Shown one piece after another: positions 43,297-51,701 of a stretch of 64,000 nucleotides of DNA; the first letter of the stretch is position 1, and the number at the start of each line of letters is the position of its first letter. The position numbers and the translations under genes were made by a program. Below the pieces are notes generated by a model, which was given only the letters and a program-made list of their open reading frames with translations, made no database searches and was not told the DNA's origin. This stretch comes from Novosphingobium sp. (GTDB lineage: Bacteria > Pseudomonadota > Alphaproteobacteria > Sphingomonadales > Sphingomonadaceae): positions 1-64,000 of the forward strand of contig JAGHZR010000006.1 of NCBI GenBank assembly GCA_017745295.1, in the 5' to 3' direction.

Positions 43297-46067
43297 TCCA
43301 GCACATCCCCGATCAAGGTCAGGTTCACGGTCGCGGCGATGCCCCACTGCGCGGCATCGTTGGTGGAGACTTCCTTGATCTCGTCCACCGGCTTCAGCAC
43401 GGCAGCGCCGGTGATCCTCTGCGCCCCGCGCGCCTGGTCGCGCCCTTCACGGTCGCCCGCGCCGAAGAACTCGCCCCAGGCGCGCTTGACGAGGTCCGGC
43501 TTGCCGAGCTGCACGCCTGCATAGGCGGTGTAGCGCGAATGGGCCTGCGTCAGCGCGCGGCCCTTGCCCGAGGCACCGGTACGGGCGCGGAACTCCGCCT
43601 CGGGCGCGTTGTAGAGTTCGCAGTATTCCAGCCAGACTTTGCGGAAGGCTGGCTCGTCGAGCAATTCGAGCAGTTCGGCAGTGATCTCGAATACCCCGAA
43701 CACACCGTTAAGGTGGCTCATGTTGACTGTGTCGCCGGGGCTGACGAAGCGCCCGCTGGCAAGGTCGAAGACACCGCCGCCCGCCAGCCAGCCCTTGGGC
43801 ATGGCCGCGATCGAGCGCATGCCCGCGACGATGCGGTCGCGCCAGCGGGTGTCGCGCGTGCGCTCCCACTCGGTCAGCCAGGCCCCCAGCATCGAGCCCC
43901 AGACGGTGCCGAACTGCATGAACACCTGACCCTCGCGCAGCGGCTGGTCGGCCACCACCGCGCCGGTTCCGGCCGGCGGCTTGCTGGCATCGGCGCGGTG
44001 CAGCACCTTGCGACCGATATCGACGGTCTTCAGGGCCTGGTCGCTGTCCACCAGGGCGCGCATCAGGTCGCCACAGCGCTCGTCGGTGGTGAGGTAGTAG
44101 TAGAAGCGGCGATAGGCGGCGTTGGACACGCGCTGCTGCTTCGAACTGTCGGCCCAGTGCTGCACGCCGTGGCGGGTGCCGAGGCCCTTGAACCGGCCCG
44201 AGTGGTAGACGTCCACCTCGCCGGTATGCCGCGTCATCGCTTCCGCCAGCCGGAACACGTCAGCGCGAGCGGTGCGCAGGAAGCCGTACCAGAGCCACAT
44301 GTCGGTCGAGAGTTCGCTGTTGTCCCAGGCGAAGCCGCCGATGTCGTAGCGCCAGACGTGCCGGTCGTTGTCATAGCTGTGCATGACATCGCCGTAGTTC
44401 CAGAACCCGTACCAGCGGCGCTGGTCCACTTGCCCGATGTAGAAATCGAGTTCCTGCTTCGCCCGCGCCTCGATCTTGCCGCGCAAAGGTCCGCCGGCGG
44501 TGATCGGACTCCACGGACCGAACAGCCCTGCGGAATGGACCCGCGCGACATTGGCGACCAGACGCGGCGGCGTGGCAAGGCCCTTGCCCATCCCGGCCAG
44601 ACGTTCGCGTGGCGGCGTGGCGGGCAGGGCCCAGATGCGGAATTCGGTGGTGCGCGCGATCCCGGAGGCATTGCCCCAGCCCGGTTCGTAGTCCTCGTAA
44701 GTCACGTCGAGGCCGAGGTTCTGCGCCTCGAAACTCTCCATGCCCATGACGTCGTGATAGAAGCGCAGGTCCATCGCCGGGGCATCGGGAGCGTGATACC
44801 AGACGGTGAAACGCGCGGTGTCGGTGGCGGCGTCGGCGATGTCGAGGCCGACCGGGCAGCGCTGCCAGAAGTCGTGCATCCCGAAGGCGACGCCGCCGCT
44901 CGGGCCGCCGACATAGCCAAGCCCCGGTGCGCGCCCTGCGGTATCGACATCGATCCAGCCGCAGCCCGGCTTGGTGCGCTTGACGATGGAAAAGCCGTCC
45001 GAATTGGGTTGGCGCAGGCGGAAATCGCCCCACGCGGGAATGTAGTCGATGTTCTGGCGCACTGCTGCGCCCATCTGGTCGAGCGGGGGCGTGGCCTGTC
45101 CCGCCACTTGCGCATCGCGGAAAGCCTTGCCCGGATCGCGGCGCAGGCCGGTGAGCGGGCGCACGGCCTCACCCCACAAGCCGCCGTTCTCGCCTGCGAA
45201 GCGGACATGGCGATCATGCAGTCTGTCGCGCATCGGCACCGTGCCTTCGAGGCCCAGCCCGCGGATGAAGCGCCTCGCGGGATTGCCATCGAAGATCATC
45301 GAATGGACCAGTCGCACGCTGTCCGACCCAGCGTGGAAATAGAGCCGGACGGAGAAGGGCATCCAGTCGCCTTCGGTTCCGCGATGGCGACCGTCGAGCT
45401 TGATGACCGCGCGGATCGGGCCGCTCTGTTCGAGCGTGGCGCTTTCGATGGCACTGGTCCAGCGCGCCAGCGCGGGTGCGCCGTCCTCGTCGTCGGGTCG
45501 GTCCTGCGCGCTGGCGAGCAGGCGCACCGATTGCAACACTTCGGCCGAGCCGACTTTGGCGGAGCGGATCAGCGCCTCGCCGGAACGGCCCAGAGTCCAG
45601 GCGGTCTGGCCCACGGTGACAGTGATCGCATCGCCCGCCTCACGCACGAAGAGCGTCTGCGCAAGTTTGGCAGTGCCGGGAACGACGCGCAGAGAGCTGG
45701 TTTGGGCGCCGTTGGCAATGGTGGCGTGTCCGGTCCACTTGATCGAACCGTCCGGCCACCAGGCCATCGGCCAGGTCTGCACCGCTTCCCGCGCGCCGCC
45801 TGCGCCTTCGAGAACGTAGCCGCGCTTGTCGAGCCGGGTGCCGCGCGGCCAGGGCTGGCCCCACGACTGGCCTTCGTGTGCGGAGGGGGCACTACCGTCG
45901 AGCCAGACCACGTCTTCGCCCAGCGCAATGCTGGAATTCAGCGGTTCCTTCGCGGCGACGGGGGCTGCCTCAGCCCGCGAGGCCGTGAGCGCCATGGAAC
46001 CGGCGATTGCCGATGTTGCCAGAGTTTGGGCCAGCATCTCGCGGCGGCTCCAGACGAGCTTGCTCAT
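43293..46067 (-). CDS. PcRGLX/YetA-like exo-rhamnogalacturonan lyase-type protein, Tat-exported
   Basis: A 924-residue protein. The Tat leader VWSRREMLAQTLATSAIAGS is followed by EPLNSSIALGEDVVWLDGSA. An N-terminal RIFT-type beta domain (to about residue 260, with VQTWPMAWWPDGSIKWTGH) is followed by an all-beta middle part and an alpha/alpha-barrel third part (RRWYGFWNYGDVMHSYDNDR, WDNSELSTDMWLWYGFLR). This three-part layout and the YGFWNYGD block match the PcRGLX/YetA family, which includes PL26 exo-rhamnogalacturonan lyase. GEGAG-type purines (GAGGGAGAG) precede the ATG. It probably shortens rhamnogalacturonan I products made by the PL11 enzyme upstream. Confidence 0.88.
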   Translation of the reverse strand: MSKLVWSRREMLAQTLATSAIAGSMALTASRAEAAPVAAKEPLNSSIALGEDVVWLDGSAPSAHEGQSWGQPWPRGTRLDKRGYVLEGAGGAREAVQTWPMAWWPDGSIKWTGHATIANGAQTSSLRVVPGTAKLAQTLFVREAGDAITVTVGQTAWTLGRSGEALIRSAKVGSAEVLQSVRLLASAQDRPDDEDGAPALARWTSAIESATLEQSGPIRAVIKLDGRHRGTEGDWMPFSVRLYFHAGSDSVRLVHSMIFDGNPARRFIRGLGLEGTVPMRDRLHDRHVRFAGENGGLWGEAVRPLTGLRRDPGKAFRDAQVAGQATPPLDQMGAAVRQNIDYIPAWGDFRLRQPNSDGFSIVKRTKPGCGWIDVDTAGRAPGLGYVGGPSGGVAFGMHDFWQRCPVGLDIADAATDTARFTVWYHAPDAPAMDLRFYHDVMGMESFEAQNLGLDVTYEDYEPGWGNASGIARTTEFRIWALPATPPRERLAGMGKGLATPPRLVANVARVHSAGLFGPWSPITAGGPLRGKIEARAKQELDFYIGQVDQRRWYGFWNYGDVMHSYDNDRHVWRYDIGGFAWDNSELSTDMWLWYGFLRTARADVFRLAEAMTRHTGEVDVYHSGRFKGLGTRHGVQHWADSSKQQRVSNAAYRRFYYYLTTDERCGDLMRALVDSDQALKTVDIGRKVLHRADASKPPAGTGAVVADQPLREGQVFMQFGTVWGSMLGAWLTEWERTRDTRWRDRIVAGMRSIAAMPKGWLAGGGVFDLASGRFVSPGDTVNMSHLNGVFGVFEITAELLELLDEPAFRKVWLEYCELYNAPEAEFRARTGASGKGRALTQAHSRYTAYAGVQLGKPDLVKRAWGEFFGAGDREGRDQARGAQRITGAAVLKPVDEIKEVSTNDAAQWGIAATVNLTLIGDVLE

Positions 46068-46105
46068 TGTCTCTCCCTCGGGTGCGGCGTGTCGAAAATC
46101 GCCTT

Positions 46106-46138
46106 ATGTGGGATTATAGTTCATCATGTGGATGCAAT
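46106..46138 (-). promoter_or_regulatory. Promoter/operator region of the PcRGLX-like gene
   Basis: Read leftward, ATTGCATCCACAT (46138-46126) is followed by TATAAT and a second half-copy ATCCCACAT (46114-46106), about 40 bases before the gene. The first element is shared, with one extra C, with the region between PL11 and the TonB receptor at 48280. It is a candidate binding site for the regulator of this locus, overlapping the -10. Confidence 0.5.
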
Positions 46139-46180
46139 CGTCAACCGACCTGCACGCTTAAATTCCTGCCTCGCTCGCTC

Positions 46181-46271
46181 TTTCGTCATTGCGAGGAGGC
46201 GAAGCCGACGCGGCGATCCAGAGTGATGCTGAACCGCTCTGGATCGCTTCGCTCCACTAGCAATGACGAAA
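46181..46271. repeat. REP-like palindromic repeat element
   Basis: Outer arms TTTCGTCATTGC (46181-46192) and GCAATGACGAAA (46260-46271) are perfectly inverted, and an inner pair CGATCCAGAG / CTCTGGATCG (46214-46223 / 46237-46246) is also perfect. The CGTCATTGCGAGG start is the form of dispersed palindromes common in alphaproteobacterial intergenic DNA. It sits just after the PL11 stop and could also act as a transcript-end structure. Confidence 0.8.
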
Positions 46272-46296
46272 GGGGCTGGGAGATGCGATACCGGAG

Positions 46297-48234
46297 TCAC
46301 CGCTCCCCGTTCGGCCCGGCGCCCAAGTAGAAGCTCGTATGCGGCGGCTGGTTGTAGGCCGTGTTCTGCCAGGCGACGCCGAGCCGATAGACCGGGTCCT
46401 GCATCAAGGTGACGAAACGGTGCGTCGTGGTATAAGGCGTCGTGTAAATCCGCAGTTCGCGGTTGTCGGCGCGGCGCCAGATCACTTCCTCGCGCCAGTC
46501 GCCGATGAGGTCGGCCTGGAGCGCCGGATTGGCCTTGGTGCCGTTGTTCGAGGCAAGTCCTTCCGGTGAGAGCAGCGGGATCGAAGTGCCGCGCTCCCAG
46601 TCCCACTTCGAGATCGTCGTGCCGTCCAGCAGTTCGCGCAGGAGGTCGCCGTCCCACCAGATCGCGAAGTTCATCTGGCGAGGGCGCGGGCCGATCTCCC
46701 GGCCCTTGGTGTCGTAGAGCCGGTCGGAGTTGGAGGCCCAGAACTCGGCACCGTAGTGGCGTGGATCGATGTCGGCGGCGACCCCGCGCCCGGTGTCCTG
46801 CTCGGCGGGCGTGGTCCAGAGCACTTCGCCGGTGCGCGCATCGAGCAGAGCGGAACCCAGCCCGCCATTGCTGCGGATATCCTCGAAGACGCCGAACTTT
46901 TCAAGACCGGGACGCGCCGGATCGAGATCGCTGACGTGCATGGTGTCGCCGTGGAACAGCGGCCTGGTCCAGAGACCCTTGCCGTCGTCATCTACGGCCA
47001 TTGAGCCGTAGATCACCTCGTCGCGCCCGTCGCCGTCGACGTCGGCCACCGAAAGCTGGTGGTTGCCGCGCCCCGCATAGTCCGCGTTGCCGGGGGCGGA
47101 ACTGTCGAACAGCCAGCGCTGTGTGAGTTTGCCGCCGCGCCAGTCCCAGGCGGCCAGTGCCGTGCGGGCATAGTAGCCGCGCCCAAAGACCATGCTGGGC
47201 AAGTGCCCGTCGAGATAGGCAACGCCTGCGAGGTAACGGTCGGAGCGGTTGGCATAGCCGTCGCCCCAGGCCGCGGCGAGTTGTTCGGGCGTCGGGTTGC
47301 CGCCGGGATAGCGCGGCGGATCGTAAGGGGCAGTGGCCAGCGCCTTGCCGGTCAGCCCCTCGAACACGGTGAGATATTCGGGCCCCTTGACGATGCGCCC
47401 CTGCATCGGCGCAACCTTGGTGCCGTCCGCCAGCACCTTGGCGCCGGTCTTGTCCTGCTGCGGCACTTCGCCGCCGCTGCTGCGCCAGTCGGCGGAGGCA
47501 TCGCCGATCACCTTGCCGGTGCCGTCTACCGTGCCGTCGCCGGTCTTCATCGCCACTTCGGCGCGGCCGTCGCCGTCGAAGTCGAAGACCAGGAACTGCG
47601 TATAGTGCGCTCCTGCGCGGACGTTGCGGCCAAGATCGATGCGCCAGAGCCGCGTACCGTCGAGGCGATAGGCATCGAGGAAGACGTTGCCGGTATAGCC
47701 GGTATGGGCATTGTCGTGACTATTGGTCGGATCCCACTTGAGCACGATCTCGTACTGCCCGTCCCCGTCGAGATCGCCCGCGCTGGCGTCGTTGGCGGTG
47801 TAGGAATAGACCTCCCCGGCGGGCGTCATGCCATCCGCAGGCGGTTCGAGCGGGATCGACAGGTATCCCTTGTCCCAGACCATGGCACTCTTTGGACCGG
47901 TGCGATCGCCGATGCGTTCGACGGCGTAGCGGCTTGTCGCGGTTCCGGATGTGTCGACGAAAGTCGTCGCCTCGCCCGTTCTGGTGACGTGCAGTGGCTT
48001 GCCGTCACGCAGTACGCGGAAGCGGGCGTTCTTCGGATCGCTGGCCAGCAAACGCCAGCTTATCAGGATGCCGCCGTCCTTCGCGGGCACGGCCACGGCG
48101 CCCCGATCGAGCGTCTCGGCGGCTATGCGCTCGGCTGTGATCGAGGCTGGAGTCGCGGCCTGTGCGGGCAGGGCGGAAACGAGCAGGGGCAGCGGCGCCG
48201 CTAGCAGCGCGAGAGCGCGGATTTTGGCTGTCAT
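46297..48234 (-). CDS. Rhamnogalacturonan lyase, PL11 family
   Basis: A 645-residue protein from ATG 48234; GGGAGGA lies eight or nine bases upstream, making it better than ATG 48240. The signal peptide is IRALALLAAPLPLLVSALPA. PL11 hallmarks are the eight-bladed propeller repeats with calcium loops (AGDLDGDGQYEIVLKWDPTN, FDFDGDGRAEVAMKTGDGT, VADVDGDGRDEVIYGS), WDWRGGKLTQRW and the C-terminal YNQPPHTSFYLG. It cuts rhamnogalacturonan I by beta-elimination. It diverges from the TonB receptor, sharing its promoter region, and heads the leftward operon, though a REP-like element separates it from the next gene. Confidence 0.95.
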   Translation of the reverse strand: MTAKIRALALLAAPLPLLVSALPAQAATPASITAERIAAETLDRGAVAVPAKDGGILISWRLLASDPKNARFRVLRDGKPLHVTRTGEATTFVDTSGTATSRYAVERIGDRTGPKSAMVWDKGYLSIPLEPPADGMTPAGEVYSYTANDASAGDLDGDGQYEIVLKWDPTNSHDNAHTGYTGNVFLDAYRLDGTRLWRIDLGRNVRAGAHYTQFLVFDFDGDGRAEVAMKTGDGTVDGTGKVIGDASADWRSSGGEVPQQDKTGAKVLADGTKVAPMQGRIVKGPEYLTVFEGLTGKALATAPYDPPRYPGGNPTPEQLAAAWGDGYANRSDRYLAGVAYLDGHLPSMVFGRGYYARTALAAWDWRGGKLTQRWLFDSSAPGNADYAGRGNHQLSVADVDGDGRDEVIYGSMAVDDDGKGLWTRPLFHGDTMHVSDLDPARPGLEKFGVFEDIRSNGGLGSALLDARTGEVLWTTPAEQDTGRGVAADIDPRHYGAEFWASNSDRLYDTKGREIGPRPRQMNFAIWWDGDLLRELLDGTTISKWDWERGTSIPLLSPEGLASNNGTKANPALQADLIGDWREEVIWRRADNRELRIYTTPYTTTHRFVTLMQDPVYRLGVAWQNTAYNQPPHTSFYLGAGPNGER

Positions 48235-48279
48235 GAGCATCGTCCTCCCAAGGTGAAACCGGTTTTTCCAAATTATAAC

Positions 48280-48293
48280 ATTGCATCCCACAT
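48280..48293. promoter_or_regulatory. Shared motif in the PL11 / TonB-receptor divergent promoter
   Basis: ATTGCATCCCACAT on the + strand. On the leftward strand it is followed by TTATAAT (a likely -10 for PL11). The same motif, lacking one C, occurs upstream of the PcRGLX-like gene (46126-46138), suggesting one regulator for the locus. Confidence 0.5.
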
Positions 48294-48388
48294 ATAGGAT
48301 CAATAAGTCTGCGTCTAGAAACTGATTCGATCGGTGTCCGCAAAAACCGGGCAGACAGTATCGGCAGGTCTAAAAGAGGGGACCGGAT

Positions 48389-51300
48389 ATGCGCAAGCAT
48401 GCCATTGGAAATACGAGAAATTCATTGATTTCAAAGTACTCGCGCCGCGCATTCTCCGGGGTGTCGGCATTGGCTTTGGCGGGATCTCTCGCGGTTTCCT
48501 TCCCCGCAGTTGCTCAGACTAATTCCGAAGCGGAAGGCTTGTCAGGCGAAGAACAGGCGCCTTCCCGCATTGACGACAAGACCGCCGAAAAGATCATCAC
48601 GACCGCCAACGACATCGTCGTCGTCGGCACCCGCGCCTCGTTGCAATCAGCGACCAATCGCAAGCGCGAGGCGAACACGATCGTGGATTCGATCGTCGCC
48701 GACGATATCGCCAGCTTCCCTGACAAGAACATCGGCGATTCGCTCGCTCGCATTACCGGCGTCCAACTCACCCGCGACTTCGGTGAAGGCGTTAAGGTCT
48801 CGATCCGCGGCGTCGAACCCGATCTCAACCGCATCGAGATCAACGGCGTCAGCCAAGTCAGCGCGAATGGCGATCGTTCGGGCGACTTTCGCGAATTCGC
48901 GACCGAACTGGTCCAGTCGATCGACGTCTACAAGGGCTATGCGGTCAATCTGACCGAAGGCGGTATCGGCGGCACCGTCAGGGTACAGACTCGCAAGCCG
49001 CTCGATCTGAAGCAGCCGTTAGTGACGGCGGTCGCCTCAATGCAGAACCTCGATACGACCGAGGCCTGGCGACCGCGCGTCACGTTCGTCGCGGGGACGC
49101 CTAAGTTCTTCCTCGACGGTCTGGGCGCTTTGCTGAACGTGACCTATAGCGACGTGAACACGCGACAGGACTATATCAGCAACACCAACTGGTCGCGTCT
49201 GGCAGACTTCGATCATTCCACCGAGAAAACCGTTGCCGATCCGCTCTACGCGAACTTCAATACTTATGAGAGCTGCGCGAATGTCGGTGGCGCTAACGCC
49301 TCTGCTGCCACCGCGCGCCGTCTCGCCTGCGAAACCCAGTTCTTCGACTGGGCGCCGACGGTTCCCCGCTATCGTTCCTGGGAACGCGACGACAAGCGCA
49401 TTTCGGCCAATCTCGTGCTGCAATACGAAGTGGCGCACAACTTCCGCGCTTATGCGGAAGCGCAGATCAACAAGCGCAACCAGAACCTGCAGGACACCAA
49501 TTACTCGGTCGACCTTGGGCGTATCGAGCGTTTCAACCTCGATCCGGCACTGGCGGCCGGACTTAACGGGGCCACTTCGCGTCGTCGGGTGCAACTCGGT
49601 ACTTCGTCCGTCAACGAGAACCATGTCGTCACCAATATCCAGACTGCGCTCAATGCCGTGAACGTCGGCACCGCAGCCAATCCCAACTGGAACGGCGCGG
49701 CCAATATCATCGGCGTGCAGCGCCGCGATTTCAGCTTCGATCAGGATTCCAAATATTTCTCAGGCGGTTTTCGCTGGGATCTCAATCGACTGCGGATCGA
49801 TTTCATGGGGTCTCACGCCAAGGCGACGACCGACCAGCAGACCAACCTGATCTCGCTGGGAACGAGCGTCGCCGGGATCATGATCGATCGCAACAACGCG
49901 CAGGGCGTGCCGGTCTTCTCGTTCCCATCGGAATTCGATCCGGGCGACCCTTCCGTCTATACGGACTTCACGCGGACGGGCGCCAACGGGCAGGCTTTGC
50001 CGGTTTACGGCCCGGCGCTCCAGTATCGCCCGGCGGAGTTCAGCAACTCCGAAGACCAGCTCAAGTTCGATGCGCAGTGGGAGATCGATCACCCGATCGT
50101 CAGCAAGTTCGAATTCGGTGCGCAGGCCCGCCGCCAGAAATTCGTGAACTACCAGGGCGGCGGCTCGCGCCTGATCGATCCGGCGACGATGACCTACCAG
50201 CAGAGCGCCAACGTCTCCTACACCACGGTGATCCAGGACAACCCGGCGCAAGTGCGTAACGGCAATACCTGGTACATCACGCCCACCCAGTATCAGTCGC
50301 TGCTGTCCTCGCTGGGCGGTAGCCTGAGCGGCGCGCCGCTGTTTTCCGGTCTGAAGGGTGCGCCTTCTGGCATGCCGACGACGCTGGCCTATCCATCCTT
50401 CGATGCCGACGTGCTGTCGCAGATCTACGATCTGTCCGGGTTCAACCACGATCTCGTGCGTGAGGCGAACGGCCTACCGCAGATCCCGAGCGCGCTGATC
50501 AAGGAAAGCGTGGTGGCGGGCTATATCATGGCGGATATCGACACCGAAGTCCTCGGCATGCGCCTCACCGGCAACGCGGGCTTGCGCTGGACCTGGACCA
50601 AGGACGAAGGGCTTGGCACCAACGTCAGCCGGGTGACCCGTTTCAATGCCACGGGGGGCACTGAAACCGTGGTGATCGCGGCGCAGGAAGCGCGCCTCTC
50701 GAACACCTACGCGGACTTCCTGCCGGCCTTCAACGCCAACCTCGAAATCACGCCCGAACTTTCGCTGCGCGCCAACTATGCGAAAAACCTGGCACGTCCG
50801 CGTCCACTCGATCTGGTGCCCAACATCAACTGCGTGGACGACCAGACGATTACCGGTGTTGACGATATCTGTACTGCCGGTAACCCGGCACTGAAGCCCT
50901 ATCGCGCGGACCAGTGGGAAGTGAATCTCGCCTGGTATCCCAATGCCGATACGATGATCAGCCTGGGTTACTACAAGAAGTACGAATCCAGCTTCGTGAT
51001 CCAGAACGTGGTGCGCAACAATGTCGACCTGTTCGGGGACGGTGTCGGTTACACGGTACGCCAGCCGGTCAACGGGCAGGGTGCCCTGCTCGACGGGATC
51101 GAGGTGAGCGGCCAGACCGTCTTCACTTTCCTGCCGCAGCCTTTCGACGGCTTCGGCCTGACCGGCAACATGACCTATGCCCGCGCGATCCGCACCAACC
51201 TGACCAACAGCGCAACGGGCGGCGAACTCAAGGAATATCCGGGTCTTTCGAAGTTCACTTACAATGCCAGCGTGTTCTACGACAAGGGCTTCCTGAATGC

Positions 51301-51562
51301 GCGCCTGAGCTACAACTACCGCTCGAAGTGGCTTGATACCGTACTGAGCGCCACCAACGGCAACAACCCGCTCTATCGCAAGGGCGAGGGCTATCTGGAC
51401 GGCAAGGTGACGCTGCGCTTCCCCAAGTATCACTTTAACGTGTTCGTCGAGATGCAGAATATCACCAAGGAATACTCGAAGGTATACATCAACCAGGACA
51501 TGCCGGTCGACCTTTACTATCCCGGCCGCCGTATGTTCATCGGCGTTCAGGCCAAGCTCTGA
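48389..51562 (+). CDS. Large TonB-dependent receptor, probable oligogalacturonide/rhamnogalacturonan importer
   Basis: A 1057-residue receptor from ATG 48389 (ribosome site AGAGGGGAC). The signal (YSRRAFSGVSALALAGSLAV) ends near PAVAQ. A TonB-box-like DIVVVGTRASLQSATNRKR is followed by the plug (VADDIASFPDKNIGDSLARI, VSIRGVEPDLNRIEINGV), and the barrel ends in GRRMFIGVQAKL. The SFPDKNIGDSLARITGVQL form is typical of sphingomonad/Caulobacter carbohydrate receptors. It diverges from PL11 with a shared motif, so it should carry oligosaccharides made at the surface into the periplasm. No SusD-like partner is present, as expected outside Bacteroidota. Confidence 0.95.
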   Translation: MRKHAIGNTRNSLISKYSRRAFSGVSALALAGSLAVSFPAVAQTNSEAEGLSGEEQAPSRIDDKTAEKIITTANDIVVVGTRASLQSATNRKREANTIVDSIVADDIASFPDKNIGDSLARITGVQLTRDFGEGVKVSIRGVEPDLNRIEINGVSQVSANGDRSGDFREFATELVQSIDVYKGYAVNLTEGGIGGTVRVQTRKPLDLKQPLVTAVASMQNLDTTEAWRPRVTFVAGTPKFFLDGLGALLNVTYSDVNTRQDYISNTNWSRLADFDHSTEKTVADPLYANFNTYESCANVGGANASAATARRLACETQFFDWAPTVPRYRSWERDDKRISANLVLQYEVAHNFRAYAEAQINKRNQNLQDTNYSVDLGRIERFNLDPALAAGLNGATSRRRVQLGTSSVNENHVVTNIQTALNAVNVGTAANPNWNGAANIIGVQRRDFSFDQDSKYFSGGFRWDLNRLRIDFMGSHAKATTDQQTNLISLGTSVAGIMIDRNNAQGVPVFSFPSEFDPGDPSVYTDFTRTGANGQALPVYGPALQYRPAEFSNSEDQLKFDAQWEIDHPIVSKFEFGAQARRQKFVNYQGGGSRLIDPATMTYQQSANVSYTTVIQDNPAQVRNGNTWYITPTQYQSLLSSLGGSLSGAPLFSGLKGAPSGMPTTLAYPSFDADVLSQIYDLSGFNHDLVREANGLPQIPSALIKESVVAGYIMADIDTEVLGMRLTGNAGLRWTWTKDEGLGTNVSRVTRFNATGGTETVVIAAQEARLSNTYADFLPAFNANLEITPELSLRANYAKNLARPRPLDLVPNINCVDDQTITGVDDICTAGNPALKPYRADQWEVNLAWYPNADTMISLGYYKKYESSFVIQNVVRNNVDLFGDGVGYTVRQPVNGQGALLDGIEVSGQTVFTFLPQPFDGFGLTGNMTYARAIRTNLTNSATGGELKEYPGLSKFTYNASVFYDKGFLNARLSYNYRSKWLDTVLSATNGNNPLYRKGEGYLDGKVTLRFPKYHFNVFVEMQNITKEYSKVYINQDMPVDLYYPGRRMFIGVQAKL

Positions 51563-51652
51563 TCCGAGGTTGGGGGAGGGCGGGAACTCTCCTCCTTCAT
51601 CCCACCGCGTCGTTTGCCAAGGGACCGCGGCGTCGGGGCGGTGGGAATTTGG

Positions 51653-51694
51653 ACCCGGACAGGTGCGGCAGCCTCCAGCCGCGTCTGTCCGGGT
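51653..51694. terminator. Long hairpin between convergent TonB receptors
   Basis: Outer arms ACCCGGACAG / CTGTCCGGGT (51653-51662 / 51685-51694) enclose a second pair GCGGC / GCCGC. It lies in the 139-bp gap between two convergent receptor genes. There is no strong T run on either side, so it may be a bidirectional but Rho-assisted stop. Confidence 0.6.
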
Positions 51695-51701
51695 TATTGC
51701 G

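Noticed and set aside
43539..46226. 895-codon rightward open frame
   Set aside because: Fully antisense to the PcRGLX/YetA-like gene, with no recognisable domain; it is a high-GC shadow frame.
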